From NCBI RefSeq assembly GCF_016925615.1, contig NZ_CP070499.1:3782001-3846000 (forward strand): a stretch of DNA of 64,000 bases, given 5' to 3'. The translations under genes and the position numbers were made by a program. Shown here piece after piece: positions 40,242 through 49,522 of the stretch. The DNA comes from Natronosporangium hydrolyticum (lineage in GTDB: Bacteria; Actinomycetota; Actinomycetes; Mycobacteriales; Micromonosporaceae). The notes under the pieces were generated by a model. It was given only the letters and a program-made list of their open reading frames with translations. It had not been told where the DNA came from and ran no database searches. Position 1 is the stretch's first letter. Every line of letters begins with the position of its first letter.

Positions 40242-41000
40242 TCAGGCTCCGCCGGTCACCGGGATCACCTGTCCGGTGATCCCGGTGTTGGCGGCCGACC
40301 CCAGGTACACCACCGGGCCGGCGACCTCGGCCGCGGTGAGCAGCCGGCCGATCGGCGCTAGGGCGCTGAACTGCTGCTCGATCGGCTCGGTGATGATGTG
40401 TGCGTTGGTCTCGGTGCGGGTGAGGCCCGGCATGACCACGTTGGAGAGAATGTCGCCGCTGCGGCCGAGACTGAACGCCACCGCCCGGCTGAACCCGTGC
40501 AGCGCCGCCTTGGCGGCGGCGTAATACTCGGCACCCGCCATACCGGCCACCGCGATACTGGATGACAAGTGCACCAGCCGGCCCCAACCGCGTTCGCGCA
40601 TCAGCGGTGCCACCGCCCGGCTGAGCTGCACCGCTCCTTCGACGTTGGTTCGTAGCCCCATCGACCAGGTCGGCTCGGGCACCGCCTCGAAGGGTCGGCC
40701 AGGATCGGGCGCGTCACCGCCCCAGTGGACCGCATTATTGATGAGCACATCGATCCGGCCGGTCCAGTCGCGGGCCGCGGCCACCAGGTCGGCGGCCGAG
40801 TCGGAGTCGCCCAGCACGTACTGGGTCGCCAGGGCCCGACCATCAAACTCCGCCGCCAGCTCCTTCGCCTCGCCACCGCGTTGATGGTAGGTCAGCACCA
40901 CGTTCGCCCCCTCGGCGGCGAACCCGCTGGCGATGTGTCGTCCGATGCCACCGGTCGCGCCGGTGACGATGACGGTCCGGCCAGCTAGTCCCAGGTCCAT
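40242..41000 (-). CDS. SDR family oxidoreductase
   Basis: 252 residues, a classical short-chain dehydrogenase. The cofactor motif is VTGATGGIGRHIA, NNA is present in DVLINNAVHW, the catalytic Ser is in VHLSSSIAVAG, and Y-x-x-x-K is in EYYAAAKAALHGF. The substrate is unknown; it resembles FabG-like reductases. It is divergent from the MmyB-like regulator gene across a perfect palindrome, a pairing common in actinomycetes. Confidence 0.92.
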   Translation of the reverse strand: MDLGLAGRTVIVTGATGGIGRHIASGFAAEGANVVLTYHQRGGEAKELAAEFDGRALATQYVLGDSDSAADLVAAARDWTGRIDVLINNAVHWGGDAPDPGRPFEAVPEPTWSMGLRTNVEGAVQLSRAVAPLMRERGWGRLVHLSSSIAVAGMAGAEYYAAAKAALHGFSRAVAFSLGRSGDILSNVVMPGLTRTETNAHIITEPIEQQFSALAPIGRLLTAAEVAGPVVYLGSAANTGITGQVIPVTGGA

Positions 41001-41091
41001 AGTTGCTCCTCGGTAAGGTCTCGGCCCGCCGGTCGGCGGGCCAACTGCGAGACTGCCCCGTCCGGAGCCGGGCGGGGAGCGGACGGCTGAG

Positions 41092-41112
41092 ACTGGTACC
41101 GCCGGTACCAGT
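41092..41112. promoter_or_regulatory. 21-bp palindrome, probable MmyB-type operator
   Basis: ACTGGTACC and GGTACCAGT flank GCC, with perfect nine-base arms. It lies between the SDR and MmyB-like starts. Intergenic palindromes between MmyB-like regulators and SDR genes have been described as the likely binding sites of this family. Confidence 0.8.
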
Positions 41113-41156
41113 CACAACGGCGGCCATCGGCACAAGCCCAACGGCATAATTGGCGG

Positions 41157-41987
41157 ATGGAACGGACCGAGCTAGCGAGCTTCCTGCGCACGCGGCGCGA
41201 GCGGGTGCTCCCCCAGCAGGTGGGGTTGGCGGCCGGGCCGGGTCGGCGCACGCCGGGTCTGCGTCGGCAGGAGGTGGCGCAGCTCGCCGGGATCTCTGTG
41301 GACTACTACATCCGGTTGGAGCAGGCCCGCGGACCCCACCCGTCGACACAGGTGCTGGAGGCGCTCGCCCGGGCGTTGCGACTCTCCGGCGACGAGCGCG
41401 CCCACCTGTTCCATCTGGTCGGCACCGCGCCGCTGCCGACCGCCGGGGCACACCGCGAGGTGCCGGTCGGGATCCGGCAACTACTGGAACGGCTCGATGA
41501 CACCCCTGCGATCGTGGTGGACCCCGGCTACGTTCTGCTCGCCTGGAACCCGATGTGGGCCGCACTGACCGGCACCGACCCGGCTACCCTGCCGGCGGAG
41601 CAGCGTAGCGCGCTGCACGGATTCTTCAGCGAAGACGGTGCCGGCTGCCCGGCCGAGCACGCCCGAGACGTGGTCGCCGACCTGCGGGCGGCGACCGCCC
41701 GCCACCCGACCGACCCGGCACTGGCGCAGCTGGTGGCCGACTTGTCCGCCCGCAGCCCCGCCTTCCGCCAACTGTGGGCCACGCACGAGGTGGCGGTCCG
41801 GCGCGACACCAGCAAGCGGCTGCGCCATCCGCTGGTCGGCGAGCTGACCCTGGACGTGCAGACGCTGCAAGTTCCGGGCGAGGAGCAGCGGCTGATGCTG
41901 TTCACCGCCGCGCCTGACAGCCCGTCCGCCCAGGCGTTGCAGTTGCTCAAGGTGGTCGGCCTGGAGGAGTTCGCGGACCACAGCTAA
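41157..41987 (+). CDS. MmyB-like helix-turn-helix regulator
   Basis: 276 residues. The N-terminal XRE-type helix-turn-helix starts RTELASFLRTRRERVLPQQVG and contains RTPGLRRQEVAQLAGISVDYYIRLEQARG; the MmyB-like ligand domain includes AIVVDPGYVLLAWNPMWAAL, KRLRHPLVGELTLD and LQVPGEEQRLMLFTA. This PAS-like C-terminal domain is known in relatives to hold fatty-acid-like ligands. It probably controls the divergent SDR gene and itself. Confidence 0.93.
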   Translation: MERTELASFLRTRRERVLPQQVGLAAGPGRRTPGLRRQEVAQLAGISVDYYIRLEQARGPHPSTQVLEALARALRLSGDERAHLFHLVGTAPLPTAGAHREVPVGIRQLLERLDDTPAIVVDPGYVLLAWNPMWAALTGTDPATLPAEQRSALHGFFSEDGAGCPAEHARDVVADLRAATARHPTDPALAQLVADLSARSPAFRQLWATHEVAVRRDTSKRLRHPLVGELTLDVQTLQVPGEEQRLMLFTAAPDSPSAQALQLLKVVGLEEFADHS

Positions 41988-42375
41988 GCGACAATGCAGC
42001 TCGGAGCAGCTCTTCCCATGCGATTGTCGATCTTGGAGTGGGAGTATGAGCGGGCCGGCTGGCACCCGCTACGCGGCCTACGAGAGCTGCGAGCACAGAC
42101 GGTGCAGAGCGGAGGGAGCTCGCCCTCGGCCGCGACCGGCTCCCTCGCGGCCGGGGTGACCGATTGGCGGGTTAGGGGCACCCGACCTGCCAGGTCGACC
42201 CAGGTTCGGGACCTTAGTAGACCACCATTCAACCCACCAAGATGCCACGGCCCGTCCACCGGATAGGCGGCCGAACTGCTCCGTCTACGCTCGCAGCTCT
42301 CGTAGGCCAGGCAGCTGGACCTGAGTCGACCCACCCATGGTCGATCCAAGATTGCCAAAGGAGCCGCCATCGGCG
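41988..42375. other. Intergenic stretch without a convincing gene
   Basis: About 390 bases between the MmyB-like gene and the small membrane protein. Open frames exist on both strands, but none shows a recognisable domain or a good ribosome-binding site, and the composition is less GC-rich at third positions than in the neighbours. The stretch may be remains of inserted DNA. I see no tRNA, terminator hairpin or mobile-element end in it. Confidence 0.5.
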
Positions 42376-42816
42376 ATGGAGCGACGGGAAGCTCGACTAC
42401 GGACGGTAGAGTTTCGACCATGCCACAGTTACCGCCAGCACGGGCGGAGTCGGGTCGCGTCGGGTCGCGTCGGGTCCGACGGGACCCGGCCCCGGGCCCG
42501 CAGAGCGCTGGCGTGGGGTTTGGCTGGCGCCAGCGCCGCGGTCGCGGCGTACGTGGGAATCCTGCTCGGAAGCCTGCACGGCGCCGCGGCCGAAGGGCTG
42601 ACGGTCTCGCCGGAGCGAGGCTGGCAGGCGGCTCTCTCATACCTGATACTGGCCGCCGTGGCGACGCCTTCGCTGTTTCTCGTTGGCGGACTACTGACGA
42701 TCGCCCGACCGACCCGCGCATTCGCGCTCGGCGTCGTGTTCGGGACCGCGTTCGGAGGGGTCGTGGTCAGCGCGATCCGACTCCGCATACAGAACGCAGT
42801 GGAACACTCTGTGTGA
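42376..42816 (+). CDS. Small membrane protein with uncertain start, frame crossed by a tandem repeat
   Basis: The convincing part encodes about 115 residues from WGLAGASAAVAAYVG to the end, with three hydrophobic segments (AAVAAYVGILLGSLHG, LSYLILAAVATPSLFLVGGLLTI, FALGVVFGTAFGGVVVSAI). The in-frame ATGs at 42337 and 42376 give a long, basic, poorly coding N-terminus. ATG 42420 follows a TAGAGT -10 element (42407-42412) by seven bases and looks like a leaderless start, but it is out of frame; removing one 10-bp repeat at 42450-42469 brings it into frame. The function is unknown. Confidence 0.5.
   Translation: MERREARLRTVEFRPCHSYRQHGRSRVASGRVGSDGTRPRARRALAWGLAGASAAVAAYVGILLGSLHGAAAEGLTVSPERGWQAALSYLILAAVATPSLFLVGGLLTIARPTRAFALGVVFGTAFGGVVVSAIRLRIQNAVEHSV
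42407..42412 (+). promoter_or_regulatory. Possible -10 element for a leaderless start at 42420
   Basis: TAGAGT fits TAnnnT and lies seven bases before ATG 42420. No clear -35 is visible, as is frequent in actinomycetes. Confidence 0.35.
42450..42478 (+). repeat. 10-bp tandem repeat that shifts the reading frame
   Basis: TCGGGTCGCG occurs twice in tandem (42450-42459, 42460-42469), followed by a partial third copy, TCGGGTCCG. The unit is not a multiple of three. With one unit less, ATG 42420 reads straight into the membrane protein. Confidence 0.8.
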
Positions 42817-42858
42817 CGCCGGCGCACTGTCCGACTCCACCCGGCCGCCGCTTGGAGG

Positions 42859-42884
42859 ATCTCTACAAGATTCTTGGTGGAGAT
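42859..42884. promoter_or_regulatory. Imperfect palindrome upstream of fabD
   Basis: ATCTCTAC and GTGGAGAT bracket an A/T-rich centre; eight of 13 half-site positions are symmetric. It ends 52 bases before the fabD start in an otherwise very GC-rich leader. It is a candidate site for the FasR-like regulator or part of the fab promoter. Confidence 0.4.
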
Positions 42885-42936
42885 TGGTGGCTGTCGGCAG
42901 CGGTTCTACCCGCCCTGACCGAGGACAGTCGTAACC

Positions 42937-44136
42937 GTGCTTGCTCTCCTCTCACCCGGCCAGGGCGCTCAGAAGCCGGGCTTCCTGGACCCGTGGCTGC
43001 AGGCCATCCCCACCGCCGAGGCGCGACTGCGCTGGTGGTCGGTGCTGGCCGGAGTAGACCTGGTCACGCTCGGCACTACCGCCGACGCGGATGAGATCAA
43101 GGACACCGCCAAGACCCAGCCGCTATTGGTCGCCGCCGCGCTGCTCACCGCCGAGTGCCTGCCGGGGGTGGGCGCCCCCACCGCCGAACGGATCGACGAG
43201 GTCTCCGTGGTCGGCGGGCACAGCGTCGGCGAGCTCGCCGCCGCAGCCCTCGCTGGGGTGCTCCCCGCCGAGACGGCGATCGCCCTGGCCGGGTTGCGCG
43301 GCCGGGAGATGGCCGCCGCCTGCGCCCTCGAACCTACCGGGATGGTGGCGGTCCTCGGCGGCGAAGAGTCCGACGTGCTCGCCGGCATCGAGGCGGCCGG
43401 AGTCCACCCGGCGAACCGCAACGGGGCCGGGCAGATGGTCGCCGCCGGCACCGTCGAAGGCCTGGAGAAGCTCGCCGCCTCGCCGCCGGAAGGAGCCCGG
43501 GTCCGGCCGCTCCCGGTAGCCGGCGCGTTCCACACCCCGTACATGGCCCCGGCCGAGCAGGCGCTCGCCAGCGCCGCCGGCGGCATCACCCCGGCCGACC
43601 CCAGCCGGATTCTGCTGTCGAACCTCGACGGCGCCTCGGTCGACGATGGCCAAGAGTTCCTGCGCCGCCTGGTCACCCAGGTCACCGCCCCGGTCCGCTG
43701 GGACACCTGCATGCGGACGTTGGTCGAGCTCGGCGTTACCGGGGTGATCGAGCTGCCGCCCGCCGGCACCCTGGCCGGGCTGCTCAAACGGGAGCTGAAG
43801 GAGCACGGCTGCCCGGAGATCGTCGCGATCAAGACGCCGGACGACCTGCCCGCCGCCCGGGACCTGATCGCCCGCCACGGCGGCGCCCCCAGCCATGAGC
43901 CGAGCCCGCAGTTTCGGGTATCGGTCGCCGCCGCCGCCGGCACCTTCGAGCCCGCCGCCGGGCTGGCCGAGGGCGACGAGCTCCGCGCCGGCCAGGTGAT
44001 CGGGCACGTCGCCACCCGACAAGGCCCGGTCGATGTCACCGCCCACGACGCCGGTGTCCTGGTCGAGTGGCTTGCCCACCACGACGACCCGGTGGCTCCG
44101 GGCCAGCCGCTCGCCCGGATCGGAGGACACCAGTGA
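42937..44136 (+). CDS. fabD: Malonyl-CoA:ACP transacylase with biotinyl/lipoyl-like C-terminal tail
   Basis: 399 residues. Residues 1-300 are the acyltransferase: LLSPGQGAQKPGF, the catalytic S96 in GGHSVGEL and H199 in AGAFHTPYM. It loads malonyl groups onto ACP. Residues 326-399 form an extra domain resembling a biotinyl/lipoyl hammerhead (GLAEGDELRAGQVIGHV, TAHDAGVLVEWLAHHDDPV, PGQPLARIGG), but the modified Lys of the MKM motif is replaced (TRQ at 360-362). It starts at GTG 42937. It is the first gene of fabDHPF and overlaps fabH (GTGA). Confidence 0.93.
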   Translation: MLALLSPGQGAQKPGFLDPWLQAIPTAEARLRWWSVLAGVDLVTLGTTADADEIKDTAKTQPLLVAAALLTAECLPGVGAPTAERIDEVSVVGGHSVGELAAAALAGVLPAETAIALAGLRGREMAAACALEPTGMVAVLGGEESDVLAGIEAAGVHPANRNGAGQMVAAGTVEGLEKLAASPPEGARVRPLPVAGAFHTPYMAPAEQALASAAGGITPADPSRILLSNLDGASVDDGQEFLRRLVTQVTAPVRWDTCMRTLVELGVTGVIELPPAGTLAGLLKRELKEHGCPEIVAIKTPDDLPAARDLIARHGGAPSHEPSPQFRVSVAAAAGTFEPAAGLAEGDELRAGQVIGHVATRQGPVDVTAHDAGVLVEWLAHHDDPVAPGQPLARIGGHQ

Positions 44137-45083
44137 CGATCACCGGTAGTCGCATTGTCTCGCTCGGCCATTACCAACCCAGCCAGGTCATCACCAACGA
44201 CCAACTCGCCCAGATCGTCGACACCAACGACGAGTGGATCCGCAGCCGGGTAGGGATCGCCGAGCGCCGGGTCGCCGGCGACGAGACGGTCGCCGACATG
44301 GCCGCCGCCGCAGCCGAGAAGGCGCTCGCCAGCTCCGGGTTCACCGCCGCCGACGTGGACCTCGTGGTGGTCGCCACCTGCACCTCGGTCGACCGCTGTC
44401 CCAACGTCGCCACCCGCGTCGCGGCGAAGCTCGGGGTCGCCTCCCCCGCCGCCTACGACGTCAACACGGCCTGCTCCGGTTTCTCCTACGCGCTCGCCAC
44501 CGCCGACCACGCGATCCGCGCCGGGGCCGCCACCACCGCGATCGTGATCGGGGCGGAGAAGCTCACCGACTTCACCGACTGGACCGACCGCAAGACCTGC
44601 ATCCTGTTCGCTGACGCCGCCGGGGCGGCGGTGGTCACCGCCACCCGCGACGGCGAGGAGCCGGGGATCGGTCCGGTGCTGTGGGGGTCGGTTCCCGAGC
44701 GCGGCGAGGTTGTGGTGATCGAAGGTTGGCGGCCGTACGTCTCCCAGGAGGGCCAGACCGTGTTCCGCTGGGCGACCACGGTGCTGCCGGACCTGGCCCG
44801 GCAGGCCTGCGAGAAGGCCGGGATCTCCCCGTCGGAGCTCGCCGCTTTCGTCCCGCACCAGGCCAACCTGCGGATCATCGAACCGCTCGCCCGCCGGCTC
44901 GGCGGTGACCAGGCGGTCGTCGCCAAGGACATCGTCGAGTCCGGCAACACCTCCGCCGCCAGCGTCCCGCTGGCGTGGTCGAAGCTGGTGGAGCGCCGTG
45001 AGATCCCGACCGGCGCACCGGTGCTGCTGTTCGGGTTCGGCGGTGGCCTCACCTACGCCGGCCAAGTCGTCCGGTGCCCCTGA
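44133..45083 (+). CDS. fabH: Beta-ketoacyl-ACP synthase III
   Basis: 316 residues; it condenses an acyl-CoA primer with malonyl-ACP to start fatty acid synthesis. The catalytic triad is C114 in NTACSGFSYA, His in FVPHQANLRII and Asn in ESGNTSAAS. The C-terminal GFGGGLTYAG is typical. GTG 44133 overlaps the fabD stop codon; longer in-frame starts would lie inside fabD and are rejected. In actinomycetes this enzyme usually accepts branched primers; the sequence alone does not show the primer preference. Confidence 0.96.
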   Translation: MTITGSRIVSLGHYQPSQVITNDQLAQIVDTNDEWIRSRVGIAERRVAGDETVADMAAAAAEKALASSGFTAADVDLVVVATCTSVDRCPNVATRVAAKLGVASPAAYDVNTACSGFSYALATADHAIRAGAATTAIVIGAEKLTDFTDWTDRKTCILFADAAGAAVVTATRDGEEPGIGPVLWGSVPERGEVVVIEGWRPYVSQEGQTVFRWATTVLPDLARQACEKAGISPSELAAFVPHQANLRIIEPLARRLGGDQAVVAKDIVESGNTSAASVPLAWSKLVERREIPTGAPVLLFGFGGGLTYAGQVVRCP

Positions 45084-45148
45084 GCACGACTTCACAACTG
45101 TCCTGTGGCTCACTGCCGCAGTCACCCCGATAGAGGAAGGAACCACCC

Positions 45149-45394
45149 ATGACCCGTGACGAAATCACCGCCGGCCTCGCCGAAATCCTAGAAGAGGTCG
45201 CCGGGGTTAGCCCCGACGACGTGGCCCCGGAGAAGTCGTTCACCGACGACCTGGACGTGGACTCGCTCTCCATGGTGGAGGTCGTGGTGGCGGCCGAGGA
45301 GAAGTTCGGCGTGAAGATCCCCGACAACGAGGTGCAGAACCTGCGCACCGTCGGCGACGCCATCGGCTACATCGAGACCAATTCGGAAGCGTGA
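45149..45394 (+). CDS. acpP: Acyl carrier protein
   Basis: 81 residues, acidic, four-helix ACP. The phosphopantetheine attachment site is S39 in DLDVDSLSMVEVV. ATG 45149 has GAGGAAGGA upstream, a strong ribosome-binding site that fits the high ACP demand. It sits 65 bases after fabH and 85 before fabF, in the usual fabDHPF order. Confidence 0.97.
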   Translation: MTRDEITAGLAEILEEVAGVSPDDVAPEKSFTDDLDVDSLSMVEVVVAAEEKFGVKIPDNEVQNLRTVGDAIGYIETNSEA

Positions 45395-45479
45395 GCGAGG
45401 CCCACGGGCGAACGCCCCATCACGCGGCAACGAGTGACCGCAGCTTGCGAGGACCGCACCGACTGGTCGGGAGTGCCAG

Positions 45480-46721
<1,242 letters not shown>

Positions 46722-46742
46722 CCCTTGCCCTGTGAGGACGCC

Positions 46743-48158
46743 ATGACCACCGTCTCCGCTCCGTCCGACACCACCCCGTCGGTTGATCACCGCGACCCTG
46801 AGCTCCGGCTCCGGACGCTCTTCGACCCCGGCACCCTCCGGCTGCTGATCCCCCGGGACACTTCGGGCGTCCTGTACGCCCGGGGGGAGATCGACGGGGT
46901 GCCGGCGATCGCGTACGCCACCGATGCCACCAAAATGGGCGGTGCCATGGGGTACGAGGGGTGCCGGCACATCGTCGACGCCATCGACACCGCGGTCCGG
47001 GAGCGGATTCCGGTGCTCGGGCTGTGGCACTCCGGCGGGGCGCGGATGCCCGAAGGGGTGGTCGCGCTGGACGGGGTGGGTCAGGTGTTCGCGGCGATGG
47101 TGCGCGCCTCCGGCCGGGTGCCGCAGCTATCGGTGGTGCTCGGCCCGGCCGCCGGGGGCGGGGCGTACGGCCCGGCGCTGACCGACATCGTGATCATGAG
47201 CGGGACCGGCCGGATCTTCGTCACCGGCCCGGAAGTGGTCCGCTCGGTCACCGGCGAACAGGTCGACATGGAACGGCTCGGCGGCCCGGAGGCGCACGGC
47301 CGCCGCTCCGGAGTCGCCCACGTCACCACGAAGGACGACGAATCAGCGATCAGCACCGCGCGGCAGCTGGCGGCGCTGCTCGGCCAGCAGGGCCGGCTCT
47401 CGCCCGCCGATGTCACCGACGACACCGACCTGGGGTCGTTGCTGCCACCGGTCGCCAACCGGGCGTACGACGTCAAGCCCGTGGTGAAGAACCTGCTCGA
47501 CGCACCTGGTGTGGAGCTGCACGCCAAGTGGGCGCCGAACGTCGTCACCACCCTGGGCCGGCTGGCCGGCCGGACCGTCGGGGTGATCGCCAACAATCCG
47601 ATGCGGCTCGGCGGCTGCCTGGACTCGGCCAGCGCCGAGAAGGCGGCCCGGTTCGTACGGATGTGCGACTCGCTCGGGGTGCCGCTGGTGGTGCTGGTCG
47701 ATGTCCCCGGCTACCTCCCCGGCCTGGGGCAGGAGTGGGACGGGGTGGTGCGCCGCGGCGCGAAGCTGCTGCACGCCTTCGCCGAGGCGGTGGTGCCGCG
47801 GGTCACGCTGGTCACCCGCAAGGCGTACGGCGGGGCGTACATCGCCATGAACTCGCGGGCGCTCGGCGCGACCGCCGTCTTCGCCTGGCCGGGCGCCGAG
47901 GTGGCGGTGATGGGTGCTAGCGCCGCCGTGAACGTGCTACACCGTAAGAAGCTGGCGGCGGCCGCCCCGGAGGAGCGGGAGTCGCTCCGCACCGAGCTGA
48001 TCGAGGAGCAGACCCGGGTCGCTGGCGGAGTGAACCGCGCGCTGGAGATCGGCGTGGTGGACGAGGTGATCGAGCCGGGCAAGACCCGCCGCCGGCTCGC
48101 GGACGCGATCGCGGCGGCCCCGGCCGCCCGCGGCGCCCACGGCAACATTCCGCTCTGA
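46743..48158 (+). CDS. accD: Acyl-CoA carboxylase carboxyltransferase (beta) subunit
   Basis: 471 residues of the AccD/PccB family, which moves CO2 from biotin to acetyl- or propionyl-CoA. Typical features are SGGARMPEGVVALDGVGQVF and GPAAGGGAYGPALTDIVIM in the N-half, and VDVPGYLPGLGQEWDGVVRRGAKLLHAF and AYGGAYIAMNSRALGA in the C-half. ATG 46743 is preferred over the in-frame GTG/ATG starts upstream because the upstream codons overlap the fabF end. It supplies malonyl-CoA for the preceding enzymes. The alpha/biotin subunit is not in the window. Confidence 0.93.
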   Translation: MTTVSAPSDTTPSVDHRDPELRLRTLFDPGTLRLLIPRDTSGVLYARGEIDGVPAIAYATDATKMGGAMGYEGCRHIVDAIDTAVRERIPVLGLWHSGGARMPEGVVALDGVGQVFAAMVRASGRVPQLSVVLGPAAGGGAYGPALTDIVIMSGTGRIFVTGPEVVRSVTGEQVDMERLGGPEAHGRRSGVAHVTTKDDESAISTARQLAALLGQQGRLSPADVTDDTDLGSLLPPVANRAYDVKPVVKNLLDAPGVELHAKWAPNVVTTLGRLAGRTVGVIANNPMRLGGCLDSASAEKAARFVRMCDSLGVPLVVLVDVPGYLPGLGQEWDGVVRRGAKLLHAFAEAVVPRVTLVTRKAYGGAYIAMNSRALGATAVFAWPGAEVAVMGASAAVNVLHRKKLAAAAPEERESLRTELIEEQTRVAGGVNRALEIGVVDEVIEPGKTRRRLADAIAAAPAARGAHGNIPL

Positions 48159-48163
48159 CGGCG

Positions 48164-48178
48164 GCGACCACCGGTCGC
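48164..48178. terminator. Short hairpin between the convergent accD and DUF3145 genes
   Basis: GCGACC-ACC-GGTCGC forms a six-pair stem just after the accD stop. There is no U-tract; it could serve as a weak terminator in both directions. Confidence 0.4.
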
Positions 48179-48218
48179 GACCACCGCCCGGGTCACGGCC
48201 GGGCCGCCGAGTCGATGG

Positions 48219-48707
48219 TCAGCCGACCCGGGTCAGTGGGACCGGGGCGCCGTCGGCGGCGTGCCGGTAGGGCTCCAGGTCGTCGTCCCAGTCGGTGCCG
48301 AGCGCAGTATCCAGCGCGTGCGCCAGCGCCTCCGGCCCGCGGGCCGCCGCCATCAGCGCGCGCAGCTGATCCTCGCCCACCTGGATGCCGCCGGCGGCGC
48401 CGGTTGCGGCCCGAAACAGCCCACGACCGGGGACATGCATGAACCGCTCCCCGTCCGACCCCGGGCTCGGTTCCTCGGTGATCTCGAAGCGGATCATCTT
48501 CCACTGTTTCAGCTCAGCGGCGAGCCGCGCCCCGGTGCCGGGGCGCCCGGTCCAGCTGCACTCGGCCCGTCGGGCGCTGGGATCAAGTGGCTGCGGATTC
48601 CATTGCAGGCTCACTGGGGCCGCCAGCGCACGGGCGATTGCCCACTCGACGTGCGGACAGACGGCGAGCGGGGTCGAGTGCACGAACACGATGCCATGTG
48701 TGGGCAC
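48219..48707 (-). CDS. DUF3145 family protein
   Basis: 162 residues. The conserved parts are GIVFVHSTPLAVCPHVEWAIARAL, VSLQWNPQPLDPSARRAECSW, FEITEEPSPGSDGERFMHVPGRGLF and DWDDDLEPYRHAADGAPV. This family is found in actinomycetes, often next to the fab cluster as here, and its function is unknown; the neighbourhood suggests a link with lipid synthesis. It is convergent with accD. Confidence 0.9.
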   Translation of the reverse strand: MPTHGIVFVHSTPLAVCPHVEWAIARALAAPVSLQWNPQPLDPSARRAECSWTGRPGTGARLAAELKQWKMIRFEITEEPSPGSDGERFMHVPGRGLFRAATGAAGGIQVGEDQLRALMAAARGPEALAHALDTALGTDWDDDLEPYRHAADGAPVPLTRVG

Positions 48708-48993
48708 GGATGACCTCCCGGAGACGACAGGTGCGCCTTCCCCTACGGCCTGCGCGTCTCACTGGTTGGTCGGTCCAGTGCCCGGAGGACCATGATGACG
48801 TAGCCGGGCGGGCAGCGCTAGCCAACCGCGCCGAGCCGACTGAAAATTCCGACCGAACGGGTCCCGCGAGGTGACCCCCGATCGGAGGATCTGCCCTACG
48901 GCGGCGCCGGGACGACGCTTGTCGGGTCGGGTACGATGGCGACGGCGTCCTCCACGCCGAGTCCCCAGACCTCGCGTTTACTCAGGAGTTTCC

Positions 48994-49326
48994 GTGGCGA
49001 GCAACACTTCGAAGACCGCGCGCGCATCGGTCCGGGCCGGGCAGGCCGGCCAGAACGGTGCCCTGAGCGTGCTCGGCGAATTCAAGTACCTGATCCCGCT
49101 CAACCGGGGCAAGCACGCCTATGTGCGCAACCTCACCAACGGCAAGACCACCCACCTGGCCACCGACTCGGAGGCGTTCGTCACCGAGATCCGGGCGCTG
49201 AGCCAGGCCGGGCACGCCGCCAAGATCCGCGCCGAAATCACCGCACTCGCCGAGTCGCACCCGGCGCACGGTTGGGACACCACCGAGAAGCGGCTGGTCG
49301 AGGCCGGGGCCTTCGAGGCTCAGTGA
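48994..49326 (+). CDS. Small basic protein of unknown function
   Basis: 110 residues that I do not recognise. It starts with GTG 48994, with CAGGAG six bases upstream. An N-terminal flexible, basic, Ser/Ala-rich stretch precedes GEFKYLIPLNRGKHAYVRNL and NGKTTHLATDSEAFVTEIRAL, then helical sequence ending VEAGAFEAQ. There is no signal peptide or membrane segment. Codon use is like that of the neighbours, which supports a real gene. It stands alone, with 286 bases of non-coding sequence before it in which I see no clear promoter or hairpin. Confidence 0.7.
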   Translation: MASNTSKTARASVRAGQAGQNGALSVLGEFKYLIPLNRGKHAYVRNLTNGKTTHLATDSEAFVTEIRALSQAGHAAKIRAEITALAESHPAHGWDTTEKRLVEAGAFEAQ

Positions 49327-49475
49327 TCGACACAGACCGCCGTCACGACGGTGGTCTGATCCTCGCGGGCACGGAGCGCGCGGCGGCAGCACACCGGCGC
49401 CAGAGCGGCTCGGTCCTTTCGTCGCGCCTTCGCCCCGCTGGCATTCTCCCCCTGGGTTGAGCGCCGGGCGTTGAC

Positions 49476-49494
49476 AGTCACCCCCGGGTTGACA
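49476..49494. promoter_or_regulatory. 19-bp palindromic site upstream of the HTH gene
   Basis: AGTCACCCCCGGGTTGACA matches TGTC-N2-CCC-N-GGG-N2-GACA at all but the first base. It overlaps TTGACA hexamers at 49471-49476 and 49489-49494. A weaker relative (CCC-T-GGG-TT-GA) lies just upstream at 49444-49462. Confidence 0.75.
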
Positions 49495-49522
49495 GATCCT
49501 GGGTCAGGTGAAGAGTAGTTCC

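Noticed and set aside
42170-42260. A tRNA or attachment-site remnant suggested by GGTTCGGGACC
   Set aside because: No acceptor or anticodon stem can be folded around it, and no integrase gene is near.
41984-42721. A 245-codon minus-strand frame over the intergenic stretch and small membrane protein gene
   Set aside because: No domain, Arg/Pro-rich and antisense to the better coding frame. It looks like a bias shadow.
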